A stretch of DNA of 64,000 nt from Geobacter sp. UBA698 (GCA_002298925.1 DBMM01000091.1:1-64000), one strand, 5' to 3'. Counted from the stretch's first letter, positions 42,978 through 52,191 are shown. Notes: generated from the sequence alone by a model not told the origin. Numbers and translations are program-made.

Positions 42978-43907
42978 ATGAAACGATTGCGGCTGGCAAT
43001 GGTGCCGATCGTTGTGGCCCTGACGCTGCTGGCGCCTCCGGCATTGCTTCAGGCCCAGACGGATCAGGTCGAGGCCACTGCCAAGACTACAGACAAGGCA
43101 AAACCGGCAGGCCCACAGCTGATCCGTGAGGGCGACTTGGCGGTCAAGCTGCAAATTGCCCTGGGAGTGGGGACATCCGAAGACGAAGTTGAAGCGGAAA
43201 CCCGTCTGGCCGAGCTTGGCATTGCGCCCCGCAACGGCTGGGTCGCCAATTATCCGGTTACGCCGGATATCATCGGTGAATTGTATAAAGCGGTGCGTGA
43301 CGCGGCAGCAGGCGACAAGCTCTCCATGAGTATCGAGGTTGCCCGGCAGCGGCTGAGCGGGGTCATCAACGACTTGGGGCTGGCGATCAAGCCGGCCGAA
43401 AAGGACAAAAGGAGCGCGGCCGGGGAGCCCTATCCTGGTCCGCCGGATGAAAGCTATTTTTATGGAGATGAGGGGCCGCCGATCGTCTCCTATTATCGGC
43501 CGCCACCAGATTACTTCTATCTCTACTCGTGGGTACCCTATCCCTTCTGGTGGACCGGGCTCTGGTTTTCGGGCTACTTTATCCTCAATGATTTCCACAG
43601 ACCCATTTATCGGGGCAATCGCGTAATTTTTTACTCCAATCATTACAACGATATCAGGAGGCACCGGGTCTTTCGCATTGACCCCTATCAGCGATATCGA
43701 GGCAATACCTATTACGGCATCGGCCCTACCCGCAGAGGCGGCCTCTCCACCGGTGTGCCGCGCAGTGATCGAACCATCTTTAACGGATACCGTTCCCGTG
43801 GATATCAAGATGGTCGCCCTGCCAGGGGTGATGGTGCAACAGGGTTCCCTCAGGATAGAGGGGGTAGGGGGGGCGATGCCGGCCAAGTTGGGGGTGGGAG
43901 GCGCTAG
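42978..43907 (+). CDS. Secreted Tyr/Trp/Gly-rich protein of unknown function
   Basis: About 309 residues with a signal peptide (L-A-M-V-P-I-V-V-A-L-T-L-L). The first half is helical and acidic (about 40-135); residues about 150-210 are rich in Tyr, Pro and Trp (Y-F-Y-G-D-E-G-P-P and P-F-W-W-T-G-L-W-F); the end is a Gly/Arg tail. I do not recognise the family. The ATG at 42978 was chosen with GGGAG eight bases upstream. Likely cotranscribed with the barrel gene. Confidence 0.65.
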   Translation: MKRLRLAMVPIVVALTLLAPPALLQAQTDQVEATAKTTDKAKPAGPQLIREGDLAVKLQIALGVGTSEDEVEAETRLAELGIAPRNGWVANYPVTPDIIGELYKAVRDAAAGDKLSMSIEVARQRLSGVINDLGLAIKPAEKDKRSAAGEPYPGPPDESYFYGDEGPPIVSYYRPPPDYFYLYSWVPYPFWWTGLWFSGYFILNDFHRPIYRGNRVIFYSNHYNDIRRHRVFRIDPYQRYRGNTYYGIGPTRRGGLSTGVPRSDRTIFNGYRSRGYQDGRPARGDGATGFPQDRGGRGGDAGQVGGGRR

Positions 43908-43936
43908 GTTCTGACGAATTATCTGTTATGAATATA

Positions 43937-43976
43937 AATGGCGGATTACTTGATGGTAAAGTAACCCGCCATTTTT
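43937..43976. terminator. Terminator between convergent genes
   Basis: AATGGCGG pairs with CCGCCATT and TTACT with AGTAA, followed by six T on the plus strand. The S1-domain gene ends downstream on the other strand. Confidence 0.8.
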
Positions 43977-44025
43977 TGTTGTGGCCGAAACAGTACTAAC
44001 GGGGTGGCCTAACAGAAATACGGCT

Positions 44026-45246
44026 CTAGCGCCTGCCCTTGTTGGTTTTTCTGTTTGTAAGCAGGTCCGCCAGTGTTCCCATCCCTTGAGGAGCTTCGGA
44101 CGATTGGCGGCGGAACTCAGCCAGGGTGGCCTGTTCCTCATCTGCCGTACGTGCTGCGCCGGCCAAAGCCAGGGAGAGGCGGCGGTTGGCGCGGTCGATG
44201 CTCTCAATTTTGACCTCGACCGCTTCGCCTTCATTAAGGACTTCACGGGGGTGGTTGATGCGCTTGCCTCCTCCCAGTTTCGAGATGTGAATCAGGCCGT
44301 CAATTCCGGCTGACAGCGTGACAAAGGCGCCGAAGGGGGCCAGGCGCGCCACGCTGCCGCTATGGAACGAACCTTCGGGGTATTTCTCAGCCACCTGTTC
44401 CCACGGATCGGCCAAGGTGTCCTTTAGGCTCAGTGAGATGCGTTCCTTCTCCTGGTCAATGGTCTTGATGACTACCTGCAACTGCTGGCCGATGCTCAGT
44501 ACCTCGCGGACATCCTTGGTCCGGGCCCAGCCAATCTCCGAGATCGGGATCAGTCCCTCCAGGCCGCCTATATCGACAAAGGCGCCGAAGTCCTGCAGTG
44601 AGGTGACAGTGCCGCTGACCGTCATCCCTTCGCTGATGCCTGCCCGGACTTCTTCCCTGAGGCGCTGCTGTTCTTCTTCCAGCAGGGCCCGCCGCGATAC
44701 AACGATATTACGTCCATTTTCGCCGTAGGTCGAGATCTGGAATGTCAGGCGGGTGCCGATCAGCGACTCCGGGTTGTCCACGCGGCGCAGGGCGATCTGG
44801 GAAAACGGGCAGAAGGCGCGGACCGTGCCGGCCAGCCTGATCTCGTAGCCCCCCTTGATTTCCTTTTCCACCACGCCCTCTACCGGTATACCCGCCTGCC
44901 AGGCATCCTCCAGTTGGGAGCTGCCCGAAGTTCCGCCACCGACCTTGGTGGTAAAACGCATCTCACCATGGGAGGAAGAGATGAAATAGGCTGCGATGGT
45001 GTCGCCTTCTTTCACGGTGACATTGCCGTCCAGGTCCAGCAGTTCCTTGCGGTCGATGACGCCTTCGCCCTTGTGGCCCGTGTCGATAAATACCCATTCT
45101 GTACTGATCTTTAGTACCCGCGCAGATAGCTTCTGGCCCGGCTCCAGGCGGCCTTTACTCTGCTTCAGGCTTTGCTCGAACAGATCGGCAAAACTCTCTC
45201 TCTCTGATTCCTCGTCGGTTGTTTTTATGTCGTCATTATCAGTCAT
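44026..45246 (-). CDS. Four-S1-domain RNA-binding protein
   Basis: A 406-residue protein with four S1 OB-folds (about 37-105, 115-190, 200-280 and 290-365), for example G-A-F-V-D-I-G-G-L-E-G-L-I-P-I-S. It resembles ribosomal protein S1 but is shorter than the usual five- or six-domain forms; it could be an S1 paralogue. A Lys/Arg tail closes it. The ATG yielding M-T-D-N-D-D-I was chosen; longer starts read into noncoding DNA. Confidence 0.85.
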   Translation of the reverse strand: MTDNDDIKTTDEESERESFADLFEQSLKQSKGRLEPGQKLSARVLKISTEWVFIDTGHKGEGVIDRKELLDLDGNVTVKEGDTIAAYFISSSHGEMRFTTKVGGGTSGSSQLEDAWQAGIPVEGVVEKEIKGGYEIRLAGTVRAFCPFSQIALRRVDNPESLIGTRLTFQISTYGENGRNIVVSRRALLEEEQQRLREEVRAGISEGMTVSGTVTSLQDFGAFVDIGGLEGLIPISEIGWARTKDVREVLSIGQQLQVVIKTIDQEKERISLSLKDTLADPWEQVAEKYPEGSFHSGSVARLAPFGAFVTLSAGIDGLIHISKLGGGKRINHPREVLNEGEAVEVKIESIDRANRRLSLALAGAARTADEEQATLAEFRRQSSEAPQGMGTLADLLTNRKTNKGRR

Positions 45247-45443
45247 TTTTTTTCCCGTTCTATTGAAGTTTTTATTTTTATGCAATCTCTGTTTACTCTT
45301 ATAGGAAGTATACTTGGGAACCGGCGTTGACTCAATAGTCATGACGTTGATTAAGTAGTTATGTGTCAAAACTCCGTGTGGGCGGCAGAGGAGCTGTCTT
45401 CTGTCTATATCCAAAGATATAGTAAAACATGCCCCTTGGTCTA

Positions 45444-45472
45444 TTGGTTCATTAATAAGTAAGTGCTATAAC
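45444..45472 (+). promoter_or_regulatory. Candidate promoter of the PilZ gene
   Basis: TTGGTT at 45444-45449 and TATAAC at 45467-45472 are 17 bases apart and lie about 55 bases before the PilZ start. Confidence 0.3.
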
Positions 45473-45525
45473 ACCGACATAATCAAGTCGTTGTATAAAT
45501 AATGCTGTATTGGAGCTGATTTCAA

Positions 45526-45849
45526 ATGATTACCGCCTATGATAAAGAACCGGAAAATGGAATGACAGGACAGGACAAACGTCATGCGCCTCGTTATACT
45601 GGCGAACTTCCGGTTTTGTTGGGTAGCGCTATGGGGGTGACACGGGATTATAGCACGTCAGGTGTTTATTTTTACATCAATGCTAAACTTTCAAAAGGAG
45701 ATCCGGCTGACTTTACCGTGATTTTCAATCAGTTGGATGCCGGTCGTCAGATGCGGGTCAACTGCCGCGGCACGGTGGTCAGGACCAAACAGGAAAAAGA
45801 TAGGCTAGGAGTGGCGGTACAGCTGAGCTCACATACATTTGGTGTGTGA
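45526..45849 (+). CDS. PilZ-domain protein
   Basis: A 107-residue protein with the two conserved parts of a c-di-GMP-binding PilZ domain: R-H-A-P-R near residue 19 and D-Y-S-T-S-G-V-Y near 42. Such small proteins often link c-di-GMP to motility or biofilm formation. GGAG precedes the ATG. Its stop codon falls inside a short perfect hairpin (45844-45860). Confidence 0.85.
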   Translation: MITAYDKEPENGMTGQDKRHAPRYTGELPVLLGSAMGVTRDYSTSGVYFYINAKLSKGDPADFTVIFNQLDAGRQMRVNCRGTVVRTKQEKDRLGVAVQLSSHTFGV

Positions 45850-45903
45850 TAGCATCACACTAAATTGATCAAGTTTGCCTGACAGTTTTAACCCACCATC
45901 TAT

Positions 45904-46542
45904 TTAAATCAGTCCTTTGTCCTGGGCGTATTTCAGCAACTCCATCCGGCCTTTTACCTTCAGTTTTTCATAGATATTGTGCAGATGCACCTTGACTGTC
46001 CCTTCGCTGATGAAGAGCTTTTCGGCGATATCCCGGTTGCGGTGTCCCTGGGCTACGAGCTGTGCCAGCTCCGTTTCCCTTGGAGTCAGGAAAGTGGCGG
46101 CATCCCGGCTGCCAGACTCTCGCCGCATCATTCTTTCCAGGGCCAGTTTGGCTGCACGCCGTTCGATCCACTGCTCCCCTGCATAAACCTTCTTGATGCA
46201 CTGCACCATCATCTGCGGTGCCATCTCCTTGAGAATGATTCCTTGAACTCCCTGCATAACCGCCTCCACCAGCAGGTCGTCATCAAGGGTGGCGGTAATC
46301 AGCACCACCTTTGTGGGCAGCTGCCTGAAACGGATGTCCCGGACCACCTCCAACCCACTCATGTCTGGCATTACGAGGTCCAGAACGATGATGTCAGGCT
46401 GGTGCAGTTGTACCGCCTGTAAAGCTGTCAAACCATTATTGCAGCTGGCCAAAACCTCAAAATCTTGTTCATTTTTGAGAATGCTTTCAAGGCCTGCAAT
46501 GACGAGCGGGTGGTCATCTGCGATCACCAGAGTTATCGGCAT
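45904..46542 (-). CDS. LuxR/NarL-family response regulator
   Basis: A 212-residue regulator. The receiver has D9/D10 and the phosphoacceptor in V-L-D-L-V-M-P-D-M. The helix-turn-helix near the end is L-T-P-R-E-T-E-L-A-Q-L-V, then G-T-V-K-V-H-L-H-N-I. The ATG giving M-P-I-T-L-V-I-A was chosen for its GGAG site. No kinase gene is adjacent, so the partner is unknown. Confidence 0.92.
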   Translation of the reverse strand: MPITLVIADDHPLVIAGLESILKNEQDFEVLASCNNGLTALQAVQLHQPDIIVLDLVMPDMSGLEVVRDIRFRQLPTKVVLITATLDDDLLVEAVMQGVQGIILKEMAPQMMVQCIKKVYAGEQWIERRAAKLALERMMRRESGSRDAATFLTPRETELAQLVAQGHRNRDIAEKLFISEGTVKVHLHNIYEKLKVKGRMELLKYAQDKGLI

Positions 46543-46640
46543 GTTAGCACTCCATTGGAAAATGTCACAAAATTGCGTATTGTCGATGAGTTGCTGCCTA
46601 AAAGTGTCAGTCTGCGGAATGGTAGCTGGCAAAGGGCAAA

Positions 46641-46672
46641 AAAAAGGGCGCGGCATTTGGCCGCGCCCCTGA
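46641..46672 (-). terminator. Terminator after the fumarase gene
   Basis: Read on the minus strand GGGCGCGGC pairs with GCCGCGCCC around a five-base loop, then eight T follow. Confidence 0.92.
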
Positions 46673-46683
46673 AAAAGCACGAC

Positions 46684-48309
46684 TCAGAGACCCAGTTGTT
46701 TGAAGAAATCGTTCCCCTTGTCATCCACCAGAATGAAGGCCGGGAAATTTTCCACTTCGATTTTCCAGACCGCTTCCATGCCCAGTTCCGGGAAGTCGAT
46801 GCACTCGACCTTCTTGATGTTTTCCTCCGCCAGAACTGCGGCCGGACCGCCGATTGACCCCAGGTAGAACCCGCCATACTTCTTGCAAGCGTCAGTGACC
46901 TGCTGGCTGCGGTTGCCCTTGGCAATCATGATCAGTGAGCCGCCTTTGGACTGGAGTTCGTCCACGTAGCTGTCCATACGCCCGGCGGTGGTGGGGCCGA
47001 AGGAGCCGGAGGCCTTGCCTTTGGGGGTTTTGGCCGGACCGGCGTAGTAAATCGGGTGATTGAGCAGATACTCGGGCAGCGGCTTGCCGCTGTCCATGAT
47101 CTCTTTGAACTTGGCATGGGCTATGTCGCGGCCGACCACGATGGTGCCGTTCAGCAGCAACGGGGTGGAGACCGGGTGTTTGGTCAGTTCGGCCAGAATC
47201 TCTTTCATCGGTTTGTTCAGGTCGATCTTGACGCCATGCTCATGCTTGCCGCGGTACTGCTGGGGGATCAGGCGACCGGGGTTGCGGTCCATTTCCTCTA
47301 CGAACAGCCCTTCTCTGGTTATTTTTGCCTTGATGTTGCGGTCGGCCGAGCAGGAAACAGCCATGCCGACCGGACAGGAGGCGCCGTGGCGTGGTAGACG
47401 GATGACGCGTACATCGTGGGCGAAATACTTGCCGCCGAACTGGGCGCCAATGCCCAGTTTCTGGGCTGCCACGAGGAGTTTGTCTTCCAGTTCTACGTCG
47501 CGGAAAGCCTGGCCGTGCTCATTGCCGGTGGTGGGCAGTCCGTCCAGTTCCTTGGCGGTGGCCAACTTGACGGTCTTCATACAGGCGTCCGCCGATGTGC
47601 CTCCGATCACGAAAGCGATGTGGTAGGGAGGGCAGGCGGCCGTACCCAGGTATTTCATCTTTTCCACCAGGAACTTGTACAGTTTGTCCGGCGTAAGCAG
47701 GGCTTTGGTTTCCTGATAAAGCATGGTCTTGTTGGCGGAACCGCCCCCTTTGGCCATGAACAGGAACTTGTAGTAGTCACCGTCGGTGGCCATGATATCG
47801 ATCTGGGCCGGCAGGTTGGTGCCGGTATTCTTCTCTTCGTACATGTCCAGGGCCACGGTTTGGGAGTAACGCAGATTCTCTTCGGTGTAGGTCTTGTAGA
47901 TGCCCTTGGAGAGCCACTCTTCGTCCTTGACTCCGGTCCAGACCTGCTGGCCTTTCTTGGCCGCCACCGTGGCGGTGCCGGTGTCCTGGCAGACAGGCAG
48001 TTCCATGTTGGCCGCTATCTCGGCGTTGCGCAGGAATGCCAGGGCCACGCCCTTGTCATTCATGGATGCTTCCGGGTCACTCAAGATCTTGGCGACCTGC
48101 TCGTTATGGGCAGGGCGCAGCAGGAAGGAGACATCCCGCATGGCCTCGTTGGCCAGAATGGAAAGCGCCTCGGGACAGACCCGCACAACGTCCTTGTCGG
48201 CAAACTTCTCGACTGAAACGTATTTTTCGGAACCTTCGATCTTGCGATACGCTGTTTCATCCTTGCCGAGCGGAAACGGATCCTGGTACGTGAATTCGGG
48301 GGTTGCCAT
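46684..48309 (-). CDS. Fumarate hydratase, class I (iron-sulfur)
   Basis: A 541-residue oxygen-sensitive fumarase with a [4Fe-4S] cluster that interconverts fumarate and malate. The cluster cysteines sit in V-C-Q-D-T-G-T, P-C-P-like (A-A-C-P-P-Y-H) and S-C-P-V-G. The C-terminal T-T-A-G-R-M-D-S-Y-V-D is a family signature. An AAAGGAGC site precedes the ATG. A class I enzyme fits an anaerobic or microaerobic life. Confidence 0.95.
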   Translation of the reverse strand: MATPEFTYQDPFPLGKDETAYRKIEGSEKYVSVEKFADKDVVRVCPEALSILANEAMRDVSFLLRPAHNEQVAKILSDPEASMNDKGVALAFLRNAEIAANMELPVCQDTGTATVAAKKGQQVWTGVKDEEWLSKGIYKTYTEENLRYSQTVALDMYEEKNTGTNLPAQIDIMATDGDYYKFLFMAKGGGSANKTMLYQETKALLTPDKLYKFLVEKMKYLGTAACPPYHIAFVIGGTSADACMKTVKLATAKELDGLPTTGNEHGQAFRDVELEDKLLVAAQKLGIGAQFGGKYFAHDVRVIRLPRHGASCPVGMAVSCSADRNIKAKITREGLFVEEMDRNPGRLIPQQYRGKHEHGVKIDLNKPMKEILAELTKHPVSTPLLLNGTIVVGRDIAHAKFKEIMDSGKPLPEYLLNHPIYYAGPAKTPKGKASGSFGPTTAGRMDSYVDELQSKGGSLIMIAKGNRSQQVTDACKKYGGFYLGSIGGPAAVLAEENIKKVECIDFPELGMEAVWKIEVENFPAFILVDDKGNDFFKQLGL

Positions 48310-48530
48310 TGGTGCAGCTCCTTTCGTGACGTGTGGTAGGCCGCGTGGACCGTGTATAGTGTATACAGTTTGGCTATCTTAGAGAATCTTGACATTTTTG
48401 TCGAGTGAGAAGTTTATGGAGGGCCTGATTGGTGGATTGCAGTGTGCGCGCACGAGGCATGAATGCTAGGGGCGCTTAGGTGTGGCTTGTGTCCGGTGGT
48501 GTTGGCTCAGAGTGAGTGCCCACTGAAATA

Positions 48531-48563
48531 AAAAAAGGCACTTACGGTAATGCCGTAACTGCC
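48531..48563 (-). terminator. Terminator after tRNA-Gln
   Basis: On the minus strand GGCAGTTACGG pairs with CCGTAAGTGCC around a five-base loop and is followed by seven T, ten bases after the tRNA end. Confidence 0.93.
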
Positions 48564-48572
48564 TGATTAAAT

Positions 48573-48647
48573 TGGCTGGGGCGCCAGGGATCGAACCTGG
48601 GAATGTCGGAATCAAAATCCGATGCCTTACCGCTTGGCGACGCCCCA
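48573..48647 (-). tRNA. tRNA-Gln (anticodon UUG), CCA encoded
   Basis: Reading the minus strand, a seven-base acceptor stem TGGGGCG/CGCCCCA closes a cloverleaf. The anticodon loop is TTTTGAT with TTG at its centre between CGGAT and ATTCCG-type arms, and the T-loop GGTTCGATCC is intact. The 3' end carries CCA in the DNA. It lies 19 bases after ispE on the same strand and before a terminator, so it may be cut out of the ispE transcript. Confidence 0.97.
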
Positions 48648-48666
48648 TCAAGGGAACACTGTGTAT

Positions 48667-49509
48667 TTAGAGGGTTTTGACTGTGACGGCAAACCAGTCG
48701 CTGTCTTCTGTCAATGCTTCACGCGCTTTTTCGGCTGTATCTTTGTCGCGGAACAGGCCGAAGACCGTCGGGCCGCTGCCTGACATCATTGCGCCGAGCG
48801 CTCCCATGCGCAACATGCTGCTTCTGATGTCGGCGATTACCGGAAAAGCAGGGATGGTCACCTCTTCCAGGTCGTTTGAAAGAATGGCGCAGACATCTTC
48901 GACAGTGCTGAAAAACTCCGGCAGTTTAGTCAGCTCCCTCTGGTTTGTCAACTGCAAATTTTTATATACCCAGGCGGTGGAAACGTGCACGCCGGGATTC
49001 ACAAGCAATACCCAGGCTTCCGGCATGGGTGGCATGGGCTTCAGTTGTTCGCCGATCCCTTCGGCCAGGGCCGTCTGTTTGAATATGAAGAAGGGTACGT
49101 CAGCGCCAAGCTTGACGCCGATTTCCATCAGACGCTGATCGGAGAGTTTTAGTCCCAACAGCTCGTTCATACCCATCAGCACGCTGGCTGCATCGCTGCT
49201 GCCGCCCCCCAATCCAGCTGCCACTGGGATGTTCTTCGTGATGGAGATTGTGGCACCCAGCTTGCTGCCGGCCAGGTCCAGCATGGTGCGGGCGGCTTTC
49301 CAGGCGATGTTGCCGGGGCCGTCAGGAACGCCGTTTTTGCCGCAGGTGACGGTCAGGTCGGAGGTTTCGTTCAGGGTGATGGTTATATCGTCGCACAGGT
49401 TGACCCGCTGCATGATCATGCGCAGGTCGTGATAACCGTCGGAGCGCCTGCGGATGACATCAAGCAGGTAGTTAATCTTGGCCGGCGCCTGGATGGTCAG
49501 ATGATTCAC
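48667..49509 (-). CDS. ispE: 4-diphosphocytidyl-2-C-methyl-D-erythritol kinase
   Basis: IspE (280 residues) phosphorylates a MEP-pathway intermediate on the way to isoprenoids. The GHMP-kinase ATP loop P-V-A-A-G-L-G-G-G-S-S-D-A-A and the C-terminal M-S-G-S-G-P-T-V-F-G motif are present. The start codon is GTG. tRNA-Gln follows it closely. Confidence 0.96.
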   Translation of the reverse strand: MNHLTIQAPAKINYLLDVIRRRSDGYHDLRMIMQRVNLCDDITITLNETSDLTVTCGKNGVPDGPGNIAWKAARTMLDLAGSKLGATISITKNIPVAAGLGGGSSDAASVLMGMNELLGLKLSDQRLMEIGVKLGADVPFFIFKQTALAEGIGEQLKPMPPMPEAWVLLVNPGVHVSTAWVYKNLQLTNQRELTKLPEFFSTVEDVCAILSNDLEEVTIPAFPVIADIRSSMLRMGALGAMMSGSGPTVFGLFRDKDTAEKAREALTEDSDWFAVTVKTL

Positions 49510-49609
49510 GGAATGCCCCCGGAAGTGGAAGTGTCTGCAGCAGTAAATATTTGATTTCTAGTGCAACGGGCGGGAGAAATCAAGTCAAAACTCCTGAGCG
49601 TGGGCGTAT

Positions 49610-49649
49610 GGGGCTTGCAAGCCCCTGATCGGCAGGCTATACTCCTGCC
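49610..49649 (+). promoter_or_regulatory. Candidate promoter with overlapping palindromes upstream of the agmatine operon
   Basis: TTGCAA (49615-49620) and TATACT (49638-49643) are separated by 17 bases. A perfect 16-base palindrome GGGGCTTGCAAGCCCC (49610-49625) covers the -35 box, and GGCAGG/CCTGCC (49631-49649) encloses the -10 box. Such placement would suit a repressor binding site. Confidence 0.45.
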
Positions 49650-49746
49650 TCACCGTGGTCGAATAATACTGGCGATTGAGCAGTGGCAGTATCGAGTTTG
49701 TGGTCGATCACGGGAAACGATTACAAGCTTGATGGAGGATGATCAC

Positions 49747-50772
49747 ATGAATCCAAGATTGCCCGCCGAGTGGGAGGCGCAGGATGGCGTGCTGCTGGCC
49801 TGGCCGCACGAAGGAACCGACTGGGCCTATATGCTGGACGATGTCCGCCCGGTCTTTGTTGACATTATTCGCCAGATAGTCCGTTTTGAGCGGGTGCTGC
49901 TGACCGCACCCAGCGCTGCCGAAGCAGGCGGTTTTCTGGTCGATGCCGGTTTGGATATGAGCCGCATCACCATCTGCGAGATGCCGAACAACGATACCTG
50001 GACCCGTGACTTTGGTCCGATTACGGTAATGTTCAACGGACAGCCGGTGCTGCTGGATTTCGGTTTTAATGGCTGGGGTCTTAAATTTCCGTCCGACCAT
50101 GACAACCTGATCAACAGAAGGCTCAAGGAACAGGCTGCCCTGGCCCCCAACATCAAAACCATTGGACTGATCATGGAGGGGGGCAGTATCGAAAGTGACG
50201 GTCTCGGCACCATTCTGACCACCTCGGCCTGCCTGTTGTCTCCCAACCGCAATCCCCAGCTGAACCAGAGCGAAGTCGAGCAGGCCTTGGCATCGCTCGT
50301 GGGAGCCCGTCGCGTGCTCTGGCTGAACCATGGTTTTCTGGCCGGAGATGACACCGATTCCCACGTGGATACTCTGGCGCGGCTTTGTCCCGATAATGTG
50401 ATTGCATATGTCTCCTGCGACGATGCCCGTGATGAGCATCATGAGCAACTGAAGATGATGGAGGACGAGTTGAAGTCTTTCAAGTCGCCGGACGGGTCGC
50501 CATATCGCCTGATACCGCTCCCCTGGCCCAAGGCACGCTTCGACGAGGATGCCCGTCGCTTGCCGGTGACCTACGCCAATTTCCTGGTGATCAACGGAGC
50601 TGTGCTGGTTCCTACCTATCGGGATGATGAAAAGGATGCTCTGGCGCTGGAGCGCATTGGACAAGCTTTCCCCGGCCGAGAGATCATCGCTGTCGATTGT
50701 CTGCCGCTGGTGGAACAGCATGGTTCGTTGCATTGCGTGACCATGCAACTGCCCCAGGGGGTGCTGCCATGA
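49747..50772 (+). CDS. aguA: Agmatine deiminase
   Basis: A 341-residue enzyme that turns agmatine into N-carbamoylputrescine and ammonia. The active-site patterns N-N-D-T-W-T-R-D, G-G-S-I-E and the catalytic Cys region Q-H-G-S-L-H-C-V match the porphyromonas-type agmatine deiminase family. The ATG giving M-N-P-R-L-P-A-E-W was chosen because GGAGG lies in front. Its stop overlaps the next start as ATGA. Confidence 0.95.
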   Translation: MNPRLPAEWEAQDGVLLAWPHEGTDWAYMLDDVRPVFVDIIRQIVRFERVLLTAPSAAEAGGFLVDAGLDMSRITICEMPNNDTWTRDFGPITVMFNGQPVLLDFGFNGWGLKFPSDHDNLINRRLKEQAALAPNIKTIGLIMEGGSIESDGLGTILTTSACLLSPNRNPQLNQSEVEQALASLVGARRVLWLNHGFLAGDDTDSHVDTLARLCPDNVIAYVSCDDARDEHHEQLKMMEDELKSFKSPDGSPYRLIPLPWPKARFDEDARRLPVTYANFLVINGAVLVPTYRDDEKDALALERIGQAFPGREIIAVDCLPLVEQHGSLHCVTMQLPQGVLP

Positions 50773-51653
50773 CCATGCTCAAGGCGGCTCTGATTCAGCA
50801 GAGCTGCGGCAGCGACAGGACGGCCAACCTTAAGAAGAGCTCGGACATGATTATTAGGGCTGCCGCCGCGGGCGCTGCCTTGGTCGTGCTGCAGGAACTG
50901 CATACCGGCCCGTACTTCTGTCAGATTGAAGACCCGGCCCTGTTCGATCTGGCCGAACCGATTCCCGGACCTTCCTGCGAGACGCTCTCCAGGCTGGCAC
51001 TGGAGTTGGGGGTGGTGCTGGTCTCCTCGCTGTTTGAACGACGTGCCCCCGGCCTGTATCACAACACCGCCGTGGTATTCGAGAAGGATGGCTCCATTGC
51101 CGGCAGCTACCGCAAGATGCACATCCCCGATGATCCCGGTTTCTACGAGAAGTTCTACTTCACCCCCGGCGACCTGGGCTTTACACCTGTCAGGACTTCG
51201 GTCGGCAATCTGGGGGTGTTGGTCTGCTGGGATCAGTGGTATCCGGAAGCTGCCCGCCTGATGGCCCTGGCCGGAGCGGATCTGCTGATCTATCCCACCG
51301 CCATCGGCTGGGATCCGGATGATTCCGAGCAGGAGAAGGATCGTCAGCGTCAGGCCTGGATCATCAGTCAGCGCGGCCATGCCGTGGCCAACGGCCTGCC
51401 GGTGCTTGCTGTCAACCGGGTCGGTTTCGAGGCCTCGTCCCACAACCCTGAAGCCGGAATACTCTTCTGGGGAAGCAGCTTTGCAGCCGGACCCCAGGGC
51501 GAATTGCTGGCAGAGGCGTCCCAGGGCCATGAAGAAACCCTGCTGGTTGATGTCGACCTGGCGCGCAGCGAAACGGTGCGGCGCATCTGGCCGTTTCTTC
51601 GCGACCGTCGTATCGATGCCTACGGCGATATACTCAAAAGATACCGGGACTGA
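50769..51653 (+). CDS. aguB: N-carbamoylputrescine amidase
   Basis: A 294-residue nitrilase-family enzyme that splits N-carbamoylputrescine into putrescine, CO2 and ammonia. The triad is visible: Glu in L-Q-E-L-H, Lys in Y-R-K-M-H-I-P and Cys in V-C-W-D-Q-W-Y. The four-base overlap with the deiminase gene implies coupled translation, and together they form a route from arginine-derived agmatine to putrescine. Confidence 0.95.
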   Translation: MTMLKAALIQQSCGSDRTANLKKSSDMIIRAAAAGAALVVLQELHTGPYFCQIEDPALFDLAEPIPGPSCETLSRLALELGVVLVSSLFERRAPGLYHNTAVVFEKDGSIAGSYRKMHIPDDPGFYEKFYFTPGDLGFTPVRTSVGNLGVLVCWDQWYPEAARLMALAGADLLIYPTAIGWDPDDSEQEKDRQRQAWIISQRGHAVANGLPVLAVNRVGFEASSHNPEAGILFWGSSFAAGPQGELLAEASQGHEETLLVDVDLARSETVRRIWPFLRDRRIDAYGDILKRYRD

Positions 51654-51654
51654 T

Positions 51655-52191
51655 ATGTCGTTGCATGAAAGAGAAATGCTGGAAGCCCTCTCCAGTTCCC
51701 GCATCCTGACCTCCATGATCACTCCGGCGGTGCTGATCTCGGCCTGCGGCACGCTGATCTTCTCCACTTCGGCCCGCCTGGGGCGGATTTTCGACCGGGT
51801 AAATGTCATGAAAGGGGAGGTGGAGGCCATCCTTGAGGATAAAATCAGCTTTCCCCGGGAACGCATGCAGCACCTGCGGGAGCAGATTAATCTGCAGAAG
51901 CGCCGGGCGATTCTGATTCAGAAAGCCATGGCCACCTTGTATACCGCTACGGCGCTGTTCGTGTCGAGCAGTCTGGCTATCGCCATCAACACCGCCTACG
52001 GTCGCCCGGAACAGGCCTGGATACCGACTCTGATCGCCCTGGCCGGCGGGCTGTTTCTGTTTACGGCATCAGCGCTACTGCTTTATGAAAGCCGCTTTAA
52101 TCTGCGTTTCGTCAGTCGCCATATCGATTTCATCGAGTTCCTTGAGGAGCAGGCGGAAAAACATGACAGGCAGTCACGCTCACCGGACTAG
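51655..52191 (+). CDS. DUF2721-like membrane protein
   Basis: A 178-residue protein with helices at about 20-40, 85-105 and 115-140 and a cytoplasmic stretch between the first two. The pattern R-I-L-T-S-M-I-T-P-A-V-L-I-S-A-C-G and R-L-G-R-I-F-D-R-V matches DUF2721, function unknown. It starts one base after the aguB stop and probably belongs to the agmatine operon. Confidence 0.72.
   Translation: MSLHEREMLEALSSSRILTSMITPAVLISACGTLIFSTSARLGRIFDRVNVMKGEVEAILEDKISFPRERMQHLREQINLQKRRAILIQKAMATLYTATALFVSSSLAIAINTAYGRPEQAWIPTLIALAGGLFLFTASALLLYESRFNLRFVSRHIDFIEFLEEQAEKHDRQSRSPD

Noticed and set aside
48388..48420. Perfect TTGACA on the plus strand upstream of nothing
   Set aside because: No -10 box at a fitting distance and no plus-strand gene follows, so I do not call a promoter.
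49708..51866. Long open frames on the minus strand opposite the agmatine genes
   Set aside because: They run against two genes with intact active sites and are shadows of GC-rich codons.
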